From Clostridia bacterium (GTDB lineage Bacteria > Bacillota > Clostridia > Christensenellales > CAG-138): a stretch of 64,000 nucleotides of DNA. Made by a program: the position numbers and the translations under genes. Shown one piece after another: positions 25,178 to 33,996 of this stretch (positions are counted from its first letter, which is position 1; each line of letters begins with the position of its first letter). The stretch is taken from positions 62,001 to 126,000 of the forward strand of contig JAFRNW010000035.1 of assembly GCA_017429985.1 (NCBI GenBank), in the 5' to 3' direction. Under the pieces are notes generated by a model. It was not told where the DNA came from, did not search any database, and saw nothing but the letters and a program-made list of their open reading frames with translations.

Positions 25178-26144
25178 CAGGTTTGGAAGGAAAATCGAGT
25201 ATCTTCGCGTTTCCATCACGGACCGGTGCAATCTGAGATGCATCTACTGTATGCCCAGCATGCCGGACGGATTCTGCCCCGTATCCCATGACGACGTTCT
25301 CCGGTATGAAGAGATCGAAAGAGTCGTCCGCTGCATGGTCCCGCTCGGGATCCGCCACGTGCGCGTCACGGGTGGAGAACCGCTTGCCAGGAAGGGCGCA
25401 GCGGGGTTCGCGGGCAGGCTCAGGAAGATACCGGGCATCGAAACCGTTACGATGACGACGAACGGGGTGCTTCTTTCCGAATATGCGCGGGAACTTGCGG
25501 AAGCGGGGATCGACGGAGTCAATATCAGCCTCGACACCACGGACGAGGCGCTTTCGGAGAGGATCACAAACCGTCCGGGAACGGTGAAAGCCGTGAAGGA
25601 AGCGATCCGCAGGATGCGGGAATACGGGGTTCCAGTAAAAATCAACGCCGTGCTGCTGAAGGAAACGCTTCCCTCGATCTGCGGACTTCTGGAGTTTGCA
25701 AAGGACGGCATCCCGGTTCGGTTCATAGAGCTGATGCCGATCGGGTACGGAAAAGAGCTGGAAGGGGCTACGCCGGAGGAAGCGCGTGCCGTGATCCGGG
25801 AAAGCTATCCCGATTTCGCGGAGTCGGGCGTCCGTCTCGGCGCCGGTCCCGCACGCTATTATTCCAGCAGCCGGCTTGCCGCGCCGGTCGGGTTTATCGA
25901 AGCGGTCAGCCACAGCTTCTGTTCATCCTGCAACCGTGTCCGCCTGACGAGTACGGGCCTTTTGAAATCCTGCCTCTGCTTCGATCAGGGAACGGATCTT
26001 TCCGGGATGCTCCGGGGAAGCGCTTCCGACGATGATATCAAGGAAGCGGTAAGAAACTGCATTTATCTGAAACCTGCAAAGCACTGCTTTGATTCAAAAG
26101 AAGACATTACGGAAACAAAACTGATGTCTCAGATCGGAGGATAA
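25170..26144 (+). CDS. moaA: Radical-SAM GTP 3',8-cyclase MoaA
   Basis: MoaA turns GTP into the cyclic intermediate used by MoaC. The 324-residue protein has the N-terminal radical-SAM cluster CNLRCIYC (about 20-27), RVTGGEPL, and the C-terminal second cluster in [19 protein letters not shown] (about 252-270). The canonical C-terminal GG needed for activity is present (QIGG). It overlaps moaC by 8 bp. Confidence 0.96.
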   Translation: MTDRFGRKIEYLRVSITDRCNLRCIYCMPSMPDGFCPVSHDDVLRYEEIERVVRCMVPLGIRHVRVTGGEPLARKGAAGFAGRLRKIPGIETVTMTTNGVLLSEYARELAEAGIDGVNISLDTTDEALSERITNRPGTVKAVKEAIRRMREYGVPVKINAVLLKETLPSICGLLEFAKDGIPVRFIELMPIGYGKELEGATPEEARAVIRESYPDFAESGVRLGAGPARYYSSSRLAAPVGFIEAVSHSFCSSCNRVRLTSTGLLKSCLCFDQGTDLSGMLRGSASDDDIKEAVRNCIYLKPAKHCFDSKEDITETKLMSQIGG

Positions 26145-26150
26145 CCGGAA

Positions 26151-26657
26151 ATGGAGGAAGTAAAACGGTATACCGCTGCAGTCATCACGCTCTCCGACAA
26201 GGGTTTTAAAGGGGAGAGGGAAGATCTGTCCGGCCCTGCTATCAGGGAAAAACTTCAGGAAAACGGATATGAGGTCATCGAGTCCATCCTGCTTCCGGAC
26301 GGGATCGAGACGCTGAGGCGGGAACTCATGCGCATCTCCGACGAAAAAAAGCCCGACCTGATCCTGACGACGGGCGGCACAGGCTTCGCTCCGCGGGATG
26401 TGACGCCGGAAGCCACGCTGCAGGTGGCGGACAGGCTTGCGCCGGGAATCGCGGAAGCGATCCGCGCTGCGTCCATGCAGATCACGCCGAGGGCAATGTT
26501 GTCCAGAGGGGTTTCCGTCATCCGCGGGAAAACCCTGATTGTCAATCTCCCGGGGAGCCCGAAAGCGGTGCGCGAAAGCATGGAAGTGTTTATGGACGTG
26601 ATCCCGCACGCAATCGATCTGCTCAGAAACACCGCGGGGGATTGTGCCAGATCATAA
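26151..26657 (+). CDS. mogA: MogA/MoaB-type molybdopterin adenylyltransferase
   Basis: The 168-residue single-domain protein contains the molybdopterin-binding signature TTGGTGFAPRDVTPEAT (about 73-89) and the VNLPGSPKAVRE segment near 128. It adenylates molybdopterin before molybdate insertion. It begins 6 bp after moaA. No moaD, moaE or MoaD-activating gene was found in the window. Confidence 0.94.
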   Translation: MEEVKRYTAAVITLSDKGFKGEREDLSGPAIREKLQENGYEVIESILLPDGIETLRRELMRISDEKKPDLILTTGGTGFAPRDVTPEATLQVADRLAPGIAEAIRAASMQITPRAMLSRGVSVIRGKTLIVNLPGSPKAVRESMEVFMDVIPHAIDLLRNTAGDCARS

Positions 26658-26755
26658 ATAAAAAAAGATTATATTTAAAAGTGTTTTATCGGCAAAACCG
26701 TGTAAATCCACGTTTTTGTAAATATATTTGCGAACAGCAAAGGAGAGAAATGTAA

Positions 26756-27682
26756 ATGAAACACTTTACAAAACTGACCGCACTGCTGCTTGTCCTTGCG
26801 ATGGCATGGTGCATGACCGCATGCAGCGCCCCGAAACAGGAAGCTGCGGTCGCAGAGGAGAAACCGGCCGAGACCGAGACTGTTAAAGAACCTGCCGCGG
26901 AAGCACCTGCTGCAGAGCAGCCCGCTCCCGAGCCGGCCGAGGAACCGGTGGAGCTGATCGTATTTGCAGCGGCTTCCATGACGGAAACGCTTCAGCAGCT
27001 GGAAGCAAAATACAAAGAGATCGCGCCGAATGTCAAACTCGTGTTCAATTTTGACTCTTCTGGCACGCTCAAGAAACAGATCCAGGAAGGCGCCGACTGC
27101 GATGTGTTCATTTCCGCAGGGCAGAAACAGGTGAACCAGATCGACGGCTCCAAAGACGCTGACGGCGGCAATACGGAGGGACTGGACTTGGTTCTGCAGG
27201 GGTCCAGGATCAATCTGCTGGAAAACAAGGTCGTACTGTGCGTACCGGAATCCAATCCGAAGGGAATCGACAGTTTCGATAAATGGGCGGAGCTCATGAA
27301 GAACGGGGATATCCTGTTCGCAATGGGAAACAGCGACGTTCCGGTCGGACAGTATACGCAGCAGATCATTGAATACTATGGCATGAACGAGGAAGAACTG
27401 GCCAACGCAGGGAAGATCACATACGGCAGTAACGTGAAAGAAGTCACCACACAGGTGAAAGAGGGCAGCGTGGACGCCGGTGTTGTCTACTGCACGGATG
27501 CGTTCAGCGCCGGGCTGACCGTGGTGGATCAGGCAACGAAAGACATGTGCAAGCGGATCGTATATCCCGCGTGCATTATCAACACGAGCAAGAATCCCGA
27601 TGCGGCGCAGAAATATCTGGAGTTCCTCCAGAGCGACGCCGCGATGGAAGTCTTTTCCGCTGTCGGATTTGTAGCTCCGTAA
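26756..27682 (+). CDS. modA: Molybdate-binding lipoprotein ModA
   Basis: ModA is the extracellular molybdate receptor of the ModABC importer. The 308 residues start with a lipobox (CMTAC, Cys22) and a Glu/Pro/Ala-rich spacer to about residue 62. A type II binding fold follows, with family motifs VFAAASMTETL, NFDSSGTLKKQIQEGADCDVF (first 20 residues shown in part) and DAGVVYCTDA. AAGGAG precedes the ATG. An AT-rich 98-bp gap separates it from mogA and may hold its own promoter. A strong hairpin follows the gene. Confidence 0.94.
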   Translation: MKHFTKLTALLLVLAMAWCMTACSAPKQEAAVAEEKPAETETVKEPAAEAPAAEQPAPEPAEEPVELIVFAAASMTETLQQLEAKYKEIAPNVKLVFNFDSSGTLKKQIQEGADCDVFISAGQKQVNQIDGSKDADGGNTEGLDLVLQGSRINLLENKVVLCVPESNPKGIDSFDKWAELMKNGDILFAMGNSDVPVGQYTQQIIEYYGMNEEELANAGKITYGSNVKEVTTQVKEGSVDAGVVYCTDAFSAGLTVVDQATKDMCKRIVYPACIINTSKNPDAAQKYLEFLQSDAAMEVFSAVGFVAP

Positions 27683-27699
27683 TCTGATCGGAACCTTTT

Positions 27700-27724
27700 G
27701 CAGGCGGAGAATATCTCCGCCTGC
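27700..27724 (+). other. Perfect 11-bp hairpin between modA and modB
   Basis: GCAGGCGGAGA (27700-27710), loop ATA, TCTCCGCCTGC (27714-27724). No T run follows, so it is more likely an mRNA-stabilising or partial-attenuation structure that lets the receptor be made in excess over the membrane parts than a full terminator. Confidence 0.75.
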
Positions 27725-27749
27725 TTCCTGATAGTTGAGGGGTGATTAA

Positions 27750-28421
27750 GTGGACTGGTATCCTCTTTGGAATTCCCTGAGAATCGCTGCGCTGAGCAGC
27801 ATCCTCGTCTTTTTTTCCGGTATTTTCTGCGCATATTATGTCGCAAGGCTGCCGCGGGTCATCAAGGGCGTCCTGGATGTGATCCTGACGCTGCCGATGG
27901 TGCTTCCGCCGACCGTGTGCGGTTATTTCCTGATCCTGGTTTTCGGTGTGAAGCGTCCGATCGGCATGCTGCTGGACTCCATCGGCTTCCGTTTTGTCAT
28001 GACCTGGTACGGCGGGATCCTTGCCGCTGCCGTTGTGGCGTTTCCGCTGATGTACCGCACGGCAAGAGGCGCGTTTGAAAGTTTCGATGAAACGCTTGCC
28101 TATTCGGGACAGACCCTGGGCCTGTCCAACACCTATATTTTCTGGCGGGTCCGCATGCCGTACTGCCGGCAGGGGATCCTGGCGGGGCTTGTTCTCGCGT
28201 TTGCGCGCGCGCTGGGCGAGTACGGCGCGACAAGCATGCTGATCGGATACACGCCCGGAAGGACCGCCACCATTTCCACGTCCGTGTACCAGTACTGGCG
28301 GACAAACGACGAGAAGAACGCCATGATCTGGGTTCTGATCAACCTGGCGATATCCGCGATAGTTCTATTAACGGTCAACCTGCTTGAAAAGCGAAACGGG
28401 AAGGCAGGTGCCGTGAAATGA
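27750..28421 (+). CDS. modB: Molybdate ABC transporter permease ModB
   Basis: The 223-residue membrane subunit has about five helices and the EAA-type loop ESFDETLAYSGQTLGLSNTYIF (residues about 109-130, here shown as landmark only in part) followed by ARALGEYGATSMLIG, typical of ModB/CysU. The start is GTG with GAGGGG upstream. The last 4 bp overlap modC. Confidence 0.94.
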   Translation: MDWYPLWNSLRIAALSSILVFFSGIFCAYYVARLPRVIKGVLDVILTLPMVLPPTVCGYFLILVFGVKRPIGMLLDSIGFRFVMTWYGGILAAAVVAFPLMYRTARGAFESFDETLAYSGQTLGLSNTYIFWRVRMPYCRQGILAGLVLAFARALGEYGATSMLIGYTPGRTATISTSVYQYWRTNDEKNAMIWVLINLAISAIVLLTVNLLEKRNGKAGAVK

Positions 28422-29458
28422 GTCTTATCGTAAAAATCAAAAAACGCCTGGGCAGTTTTTTCCTTGATATCGATCTGGAGACGGACGAAATAACCGGTAT
28501 TCTCGGCGCATCCGGATGCGGGAAATCCATGCTGCTGAAATGCATCGCCGGCGTTGTGACGCCGGACGAGGGATCGATCATCCTGAACGGAAGAACGTTG
28601 TTTGACAGCGACAGAAAAATCAACCTGAAGCCTCAGGAGCGGAGAGTCGGATATCTGTTCCAGAACTATGCGCTGTTCCCCAATATGACCGTCAGGCAGA
28701 ATATTCTCTGCGGGCTTCACAGGGAAAAAGACCGTGCAAGGCGGGAAAAGGTCTATCAGGAGACCCTGAACATGCTGCAGCTGAACGGGCTTGAGGAGCA
28801 TTATCCCCAGCAGCTCTCCGGCGGTCAGCAGCAGAGGACCGCGCTTGCCAGGATCCTTGTGAGCCAGCCGGACATCATGCTTTTGGACGAGCCGTTTTCC
28901 GCGCTGGACGCGAATCTCAGAGACAAGCTTCTGATCGAAATGAAGGAGATTCTGTCCCGCTTCAAGGGGATCTCCATCGCGGTCACGCACAACCGGGATG
29001 AAGCGTACAAACTTTGCAGCAGGATCGCGATGATCGAGAACGGGAAGATCATTACGGCCGCGCCGACAAAGGAGCTGTTCAGCAATCCGGGATCCGTCGC
29101 CTGTGCCTCGATGACGGGCTGCAAGAACATTGAAGCGGCCGTGAAAGCGGATGAGCACCATATTGACGTACCCGCATGGGGAATCCGGCTCGAAACAGCC
29201 GAACCGGTTCGTGACGGGCTGAAAGCGGTCGGGATCCGTGCGCATTATTTCAATCAGAACAGCAGGCTGAACAGCAACGAGATCGTGATCGAAGGACTTT
29301 TTGAAGAGCCGTTCGAAACGACCGTCCTGTTCCGGTTCCGGAATCAGGACGCGCAGTCTCCAAGTGTTTGGTGGCGCCTGCCGAAGGACAGGGTTCCCCG
29401 GGAGCACGAACTTTCCATAGGAATCGCCCCGGTAAACATTCTGCTTCTTTACCGGTGA
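28418..29458 (+). CDS. modC: Molybdate ABC transporter ATPase ModC
   Basis: The 346-residue cytoplasmic ATPase has Walker A GASGCGKSM (about 31-39), signature LSGGQQQR (about 133-140) and Walker B IMLLDEPF (about 152-159). A C-terminal TOBE-like region (about 225-345) may sense molybdate. It closes the modABC operon and is followed by a terminator. Confidence 0.93.
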   Translation: MSLIVKIKKRLGSFFLDIDLETDEITGILGASGCGKSMLLKCIAGVVTPDEGSIILNGRTLFDSDRKINLKPQERRVGYLFQNYALFPNMTVRQNILCGLHREKDRARREKVYQETLNMLQLNGLEEHYPQQLSGGQQQRTALARILVSQPDIMLLDEPFSALDANLRDKLLIEMKEILSRFKGISIAVTHNRDEAYKLCSRIAMIENGKIITAAPTKELFSNPGSVACASMTGCKNIEAAVKADEHHIDVPAWGIRLETAEPVRDGLKAVGIRAHYFNQNSRLNSNEIVIEGLFEEPFETTVLFRFRNQDAQSPSVWWRLPKDRVPREHELSIGIAPVNILLLYR

Positions 29459-29486
29459 ATACGGTATCTTTTTCGAAGCAATCAAG

Positions 29487-29513
29487 CGGGACAGCGCAGG
29501 CCTGTCCCGTTTT
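29487..29513 (+). terminator. Terminator of the molybdenum block
   Basis: CGGGACAG (29487-29494) pairs with CTGTCCCG (29502-29509), followed by TTTT. Confidence 0.8.
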
Positions 29514-29697
29514 GATGTCCGCTGAAACCGGAAACATGGCGCACTCTTGTCCGAAACCAAGAAGAGAAACGAAGCGGTCGCGGAAGACTCTGACAAAATC
29601 CGGTTTATGATTGACACACTTTTGTTTCGTTTTAGGCACATCAAAAGGCGAAGTATGTGTTATGATAATGACATAAGAATAATTGGAGGGATGTTGC

Positions 29698-30726
29698 ATG
29701 AAGAGACGTTCTCTTAAACTGATTTCAGCCGTCCTGGCAGCCGTGCTTTGCCTGAGCCTGTCGGGTCTTGCCCTGGCGGACAATGAAACGATCGGCGAAG
29801 ATAATCCGTTCATCGGGAAATGGGTGTTTTCCGGCGTTGTGGAAGAAGACGGAACCATGAATTCCGATCAGCTTGTCGGATATGAATCTCTGTTCAGCGG
29901 TGTCTATTATGATTTCCGCGTCGACGGGACGTGTGTCCTGGGCATGTTCGGCCTGGAGATCCCCATGACCTGGAAACCCGGTGAAGAAGCCGGCACCGCG
30001 ACAGTCGCCAGACGCCTGAGCGGAACGGATGTGCTTCTGACGATCGAAGACGATCATTTTGTAATCCGCGGAGAAGACCGCCTTTCGAATGCGGCTCTGA
30101 TCTTCACACATGAGAAAGCGGAGCCGGAGGAAGTGGCGGAAGTATCCCCGGTAGTCGGGAAATGGACTGCCGTAAGGATCGAGGATCTCGAGGGCAATGT
30201 CCTCATTACCGCTGAAGGCGGAAACGAGGGCGTAAAAGCGCTGCTTGATACGCTTTACTGCGATTTCGCGGAGGACGGTTCCTGCACGATCTTCATGTTC
30301 GGTCTGAAAGCGACCGCCGGCTGGGCTGCGGGAGAGGAAGAGAATGTGATCCTGATCGGTGCCGATAACGAAGGCGGCGGTCTGGTCGCGACCATCGTGG
30401 ATGGACAGATCAAGCTTACCGATCCCAGCGGAGAATTCCCCTTCGCGATCGTCTACGGACCAGCAGAAGCGCCAGCTGAGGAAGCTGCGGAAGAACCCGC
30501 GGAAGAGGCTGCCGAGGAAGCAGCGGAAGAGCCCGCGGAAGAAACCGCAGAACAACCAGCGGAAGAACCTGCGCAGGAAGCGGCAGAGCCGGAAACCGCG
30601 GAGCCGCAGGAAGAGCCTGCCGCAGAGGAAGGCATTGCGGATGAAACCGCGGAACCGGATACCAGCGCCAATCCGGAACAGGATTCCGTGACTTCGGAAA
30701 CGCCGAGTCATCCTTGGTGGTGGTAA
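29698..30726 (+). CDS. Exported protein with two lipocalin-like repeats and an acidic Ala/Glu tail
   Basis: The 342-residue protein has a cleavable signal (cut near LALA-DN, about residue 28). Two related domains of about 100 residues follow (about 34-136 and 147-255). They align at GKW, at YYDFRVDGTC/LYCDFAEDGSC, at MFGL, and at W-x-x-GEE. A low-complexity Glu/Ala/Pro tail (about 260-335) ends in SHPWWW. I do not know its function. The repeats suggest an internal duplication of a small beta-barrel domain. GGAGGG precedes the chosen ATG at 29698. It has its own promoter region and terminator. Confidence 0.75.
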   Translation: MKRRSLKLISAVLAAVLCLSLSGLALADNETIGEDNPFIGKWVFSGVVEEDGTMNSDQLVGYESLFSGVYYDFRVDGTCVLGMFGLEIPMTWKPGEEAGTATVARRLSGTDVLLTIEDDHFVIRGEDRLSNAALIFTHEKAEPEEVAEVSPVVGKWTAVRIEDLEGNVLITAEGGNEGVKALLDTLYCDFAEDGSCTIFMFGLKATAGWAAGEEENVILIGADNEGGGLVATIVDGQIKLTDPSGEFPFAIVYGPAEAPAEEAAEEPAEEAAEEAAEEPAEETAEQPAEEPAQEAAEPETAEPQEEPAAEEGIADETAEPDTSANPEQDSVTSETPSHPWWW

Positions 30727-30754
30727 TCCCTGGCTTTTGAAAAGAGAAAGCATC

Positions 30755-30786
30755 GGGACAGGCTGAACGCCTGTCCCTCTTTTATA
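30755..30786. terminator. Terminator between the repeat protein and the GNAT gene
   Basis: GGGACAGGC (30755-30763) pairs with GCCTGTCCC (30769-30777) around TGAAC, then TCTTTTTAT. It directly abuts the end of the convergent GNAT gene. Confidence 0.85.
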
Positions 30787-31291
30787 GGTTCAGGGTCATC
30801 CCGATCGGCTGAAGAGCGGAGGAAGGGACATCCGTTACCGTAAACCCGGACCGGAGATACAGCTGCATGGCGCGGTCATTCTCCTGCTTTACGGTCAGAT
30901 GCAGACACGGATATCCGGCTGCTTTTGCTTTTCTGATCAGAATACGCAGAAAATGCGAACCGATCCCGTTGCCCCATTCCGCTTTCTTGACAGCAATGCC
31001 GATCTCTCCGGCGGCGTTTTTTTCATTTCCGGCGTTCATAAGGCATGCGCTTCCGACGAAGCTGCCGTCCTTCTCCGCGACCAGAATCAGAAGGTTGGCG
31101 CTTTCGGCTGCCAGTTCCAGTAGCGCAGTTTCTGAACAGAGCTCCGGATCAGACATTGGTTCCAGATATCCTGTCTCTGCAAGCAGCTGACAGGACAGAG
31201 ACAGAAGAGAGGAAGCATCCCGGATTCCGACAGGGCTCCGGAAGATGCATTCCTCTCCGTTATTCAGCTTTTTCTTTGCGTAATAGAGCAT
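30782..31291 (-). CDS. GNAT-family N-acetyltransferase
   Basis: The 169-residue protein has the GNAT fold. The acetyl-CoA pyrophosphate loop is KKAEWGNGIGSHFL (about 105-118, the Q/RxxGxG/A pattern), and the C-terminal NDRAMQLYLRSGF segment (about 139-151) is typical of the RimI/general GNAT group. The acceptor substrate is unknown. No clear ribosome-binding site precedes the ATG at 31291, so the start is uncertain. Confidence 0.82.
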   Translation of the reverse strand: MLYYAKKKLNNGEECIFRSPVGIRDASSLLSLSCQLLAETGYLEPMSDPELCSETALLELAAESANLLILVAEKDGSFVGSACLMNAGNEKNAAGEIGIAVKKAEWGNGIGSHFLRILIRKAKAAGYPCLHLTVKQENDRAMQLYLRSGFTVTDVPSSALQPIGMTLNL

Positions 31292-31308
31292 TTTCAGAGG
31301 ATTGGAAT

Positions 31309-31328
31309 CAGCGGCAGGGACGCCGCTG
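31309..31328. other. GC-rich hairpin between GNAT and 5'-nucleotidase genes
   Basis: CAGCGGC (31309-31315) pairs with GCCGCTG (31322-31328). A T-rich tract follows on the plus strand only, although both flanking genes are on the minus strand. It may act as an mRNA 3'-end structure. Confidence 0.5.
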
Positions 31329-31352
31329 TTTTATATTTGCGCGGAAGCCGGC

Positions 31353-33020
31353 TCACGGCTTCGCGTCAAAGATCACGATCCGGTCCTGGCCGGTCTGGAC
31401 CTCGTACTCCTCGCCAACCACGCCACCGAGCGTCTGCGTGATGTAGTCGATCAATACCTGATTGTCCAGTTTTCCGAGATCCTGCAGGATTTTCGCATCG
31501 TCAAACATCGTGTATCCGTCTCCATGGTTCAGGATCGTATAGTTGATGCTCGCAACGGTATATGTCGCTTCGGGATCGATGGGATTGCCGCCGATCAGAA
31601 CGTTTTTGACGCGCCGTTCTCCGCTCACTCCGGTAAAGTACCGGTTTTCATCCTCCGTGCAGGGATTTTCAAGATATGTATGGATCTCATAGCTCATTCC
31701 GGATACCTGAAGGAATCCGCCGTTCTCCGCGGGAACAACGTGCGCGCCCCATTCCAGCGCGTCCAGGATCTGCTGCCCGGTCGCTTCGACGATGCACATG
31801 GAATTGCCGAACGGGCTGACCCGCAGGATGTCATTGAATGTGATATCGCCCGCGGGGATTCCTACCCGGATGCCGCCGCCGGAAATGATCGCCACATCCG
31901 CCCCGGATTGATCGCGGAAAGCATCCGCATACAGATCTCCGAGGTTTGTTTCGGCACGGCGGACCATCCGGATGGGATTGCCGCTGCTGTCCGTCGCTTC
32001 GGGATCATTGATTGTCAGGTATACAGTCGACTTTGCAACGACCACATCGAGTTCCTTGCTAAGCTTGTCCAGCTCTTTGTTGACCGCACGTCCCATCTCG
32101 TTGTCTATTCCGAGCAGGGCGGGGGCGGCTGTTTGATTCGTCCAGGTGTACAGCCCTGCTGTTACCTTGCCGTCCTGCGCGATCCTGCACCAGCCGATAT
32201 TTGCGAGTTTCGTACCGTCGGCGGAACGTACGACGTCCTTCCCGTCCTTGTCCTTCATCGTGACCTGGTCTGTATCGTGGCTGTGACCGTCCAGGAAAGC
32301 ATCGATTCCGCTGATGTGGGAAATGACGTCCGCGTAGTTATAGGGGGAAGACTCCGCACTGTTCCCCAGATGTCCCAGGATCACAACATACTCGGCTCCT
32401 TCCGCCCGGATGGCGTCCACTGCGCTCTGAACGGCGCCGTACAGCGTTTCGCCTGTCTCGTCCTGCAGGAAACCGTATATGAAATTGCCTTCCTCGTCCT
32501 GAAAGTATTTCGGGGTGGAGGAGGTCAGCGTTTCAGGGGTGCAAACGCCGACGAAGCCGATCTTCGTGCCGCCTGCTTCCTTAATGATGTAGGGGTCGAA
32601 GACCAGATCGCCTTCTTTGTTGAAATTGCAGCTGATATACGGGAAGTTCGCTTTCCCGGCCAGAGCGAGGAACTGATCCATGCCGTAATCGAAATCGTGG
32701 TTTCCGGGAATCGCGATGTCGTACTTCATGGCGTTCATCAGCGCCATCGGACTTTCGCCCTTTGTCAATGTTCCGACAGGTTCGCCCTGAATGTTGTCGC
32801 CGGTATCTACCAGAATGACATCATTCCCCTGGGAAACGAGATAATCCCTTACAGCCTGAAGCCCGGCATATCCGAACCCCTGGTTGATTCCGCAGTGAAT
32901 ATCGCCGGTATAGAGGATCACAACATCGCCCGTGCGCTCACTTTCTTCCGCCCCGGCCGAAGCGATGAACGTTGCCATCATGATCAGGGCCAACAGAACT
33001 GCCAGAATTCGTTTTTTCAT
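31353..33020 (-). CDS. Exported 5'-nucleotidase/2',3'-cyclic phosphodiesterase
   Basis: The 555-residue secreted enzyme has a signal peptide (MKKRILAVLLALIMMATFIASAGA). The N-terminal metallophosphoesterase domain carries the metal-binding motifs YTGDIHCG (about 35-42), DTGDNIQG, GNHDFDYG and a later LDGHSHD. The C-terminal 5'-nucleotidase domain runs from about 320 to 540. It releases phosphate and nucleosides outside the cell. The start at 33020 is preferred because GGAGGATT precedes it. A frame from 33044 lacks this. The direct repeats at 33058-33086 lie in its promoter region. Confidence 0.92.
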   Translation of the reverse strand: MKKRILAVLLALIMMATFIASAGAEESERTGDVVILYTGDIHCGINQGFGYAGLQAVRDYLVSQGNDVILVDTGDNIQGEPVGTLTKGESPMALMNAMKYDIAIPGNHDFDYGMDQFLALAGKANFPYISCNFNKEGDLVFDPYIIKEAGGTKIGFVGVCTPETLTSSTPKYFQDEEGNFIYGFLQDETGETLYGAVQSAVDAIRAEGAEYVVILGHLGNSAESSPYNYADVISHISGIDAFLDGHSHDTDQVTMKDKDGKDVVRSADGTKLANIGWCRIAQDGKVTAGLYTWTNQTAAPALLGIDNEMGRAVNKELDKLSKELDVVVAKSTVYLTINDPEATDSSGNPIRMVRRAETNLGDLYADAFRDQSGADVAIISGGGIRVGIPAGDITFNDILRVSPFGNSMCIVEATGQQILDALEWGAHVVPAENGGFLQVSGMSYEIHTYLENPCTEDENRYFTGVSGERRVKNVLIGGNPIDPEATYTVASINYTILNHGDGYTMFDDAKILQDLGKLDNQVLIDYITQTLGGVVGEEYEVQTGQDRIVIFDAKP

Positions 33021-33431
33021 TTTTAATCCTCCCAGGTGTTCCATACAGTTATTGGTTAATAAGACATAAAATAATAAGACTTAAAATTACAACTATCGTA
33101 CGAAGACGTTTCCTTCCAGAAGAGGAACGGAACGATCCCTGTAATCAAATCGGATTCTGTCCTGCCGGTGTGGATTCCGTCTTCTCACTATATGAAAATT
33201 GTACAGTGGAATCGGCATTGTCCGCAAGTAAGAACCGGGAATCCTCACCTTTTTTGTTCATTGCCTTATTATAATCAAATAATCAGTGAAGAGAAGGGAA
33301 AAGCATATTTGCTTAAAAGTACGGAAACGGAAAAATGAGGTTGAACAATAAATCGGACTGCAGGAGTTTATCCCTGTCCGGAACATTTGCTATACTCTAT
33401 ACCATATACAGCACATGCGGGAGGAATCAGA
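33021..33431. other. Divergent promoter region between 5'-nucleotidase and YunG-like genes
   Basis: No gene is seen. The left part is AT-rich and has the direct repeat described at 33058-33086. The right part has TTTGCTATACT near 33386-33396 as a plausible promoter for the YunG-like gene. An imperfect inverted repeat CGGAC...GTCCG lies around 33354-33381. Confidence 0.6.
33058..33086. repeat. Tandem 14-bp direct repeat upstream of the 5'-nucleotidase
   Basis: AATAAGACATAAAA (33058-33071) and AATAAGACTTAAAA (33073-33086) differ at one base and are offset by 15 bp, about one and a half helical turns. Direct-repeat sites are common for OmpR/PhoB-type regulators. A phosphate-response site is possible but not shown. 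Confidence 0.55.
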
Positions 33432-33839
33432 ATGTTTTACGGTTGCGAAACTGCAACGATCCGGGATGCAAAAGGACTGACGCCGCGGGATTATTATGAG
33501 CGATTGCAAAAAATCTGGTCTGCGGAGACATGCGCGCCGCGCATGCGGCAGGACTGGAGCCCGGAGAATCCAACGCTCGGACAATGCTCGATCACGGCGT
33601 TTCTGATGCAGGATTATTTCGGCGGGAAGGTGCTTGGCGTGCCGCTTCCGGACGGTAATTATCATTGTTTCAACGTCGTCGGAGACTGTGTGTTCGATCT
33701 CACGAGCGAGCAGTTCCAAGGAATCACGCTCAACTATTCCGACTGTCCCGAACAACAAAGGAAAACCCACTTTGCGAAGGAAGAAAAGCGCCTTCGCTAC
33801 GAGCTGTTGAAACAAAAGATGCGTGCCTTTGATGAATAG
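33432..33839 (+). CDS. YunG-like hypothetical protein
   Basis: The 135-residue cytoplasmic protein matches the YunG-type family pattern: W at residue 28, PENPTLGQCSITAFLMQDYFGG (about 47-68, key GQC), then YHCFNVV, DLTSEQF, which suggests a small papain-like or transglutaminase-like fold with Cys, His and Asp. Function is unknown. GGAGGAA precedes the ATG at 33432, which is preferred over an upstream ATG in the same frame at 33387 because that one overlaps the promoter. Confidence 0.75.
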   Translation: MFYGCETATIRDAKGLTPRDYYERLQKIWSAETCAPRMRQDWSPENPTLGQCSITAFLMQDYFGGKVLGVPLPDGNYHCFNVVGDCVFDLTSEQFQGITLNYSDCPEQQRKTHFAKEEKRLRYELLKQKMRAFDE

Positions 33840-33944
33840 ACTGACTTCCTCGCGGTGCGATTGCCCGGATGATTCCACGTATGAGTTACAGGAGCAGGAA
33901 TCTCGCCTGAACGTTATTTGATAATTAACTGATCCATAAAGCAA

Positions 33945-33973
33945 ACGGCATGCTTGACAGCATGCCGTTTTTT
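33945..33973 (+). terminator. Terminator after the YunG-like gene
   Basis: ACGGCATGC (33945-33953) pairs with GCATGCCGT (33960-33968) and is followed by T6. Confidence 0.9.
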
Positions 33974-33996
33974 CGCTTGCAGATGAATACGTGCGG

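Noticed and set aside
29767-30726. Glu/Ala-rich repeats read as a DNA tandem repeat or CRISPR-like array
   Set aside because: The repeats are codon-level low complexity within an open frame, not regularly spaced identical DNA repeats with spacers.
29725-30753. 342-codon Arg/Phe-rich minus-strand frame
   Set aside because: Mirror image of the Glu/Ala repeat tail of the exported repeat protein. The composition is explained by the opposite strand.
31302-33026. 574-codon plus-strand frame opposite the 5'-nucleotidase
   Set aside because: Antisense shadow of a conserved metallophosphoesterase in GC-biased DNA.
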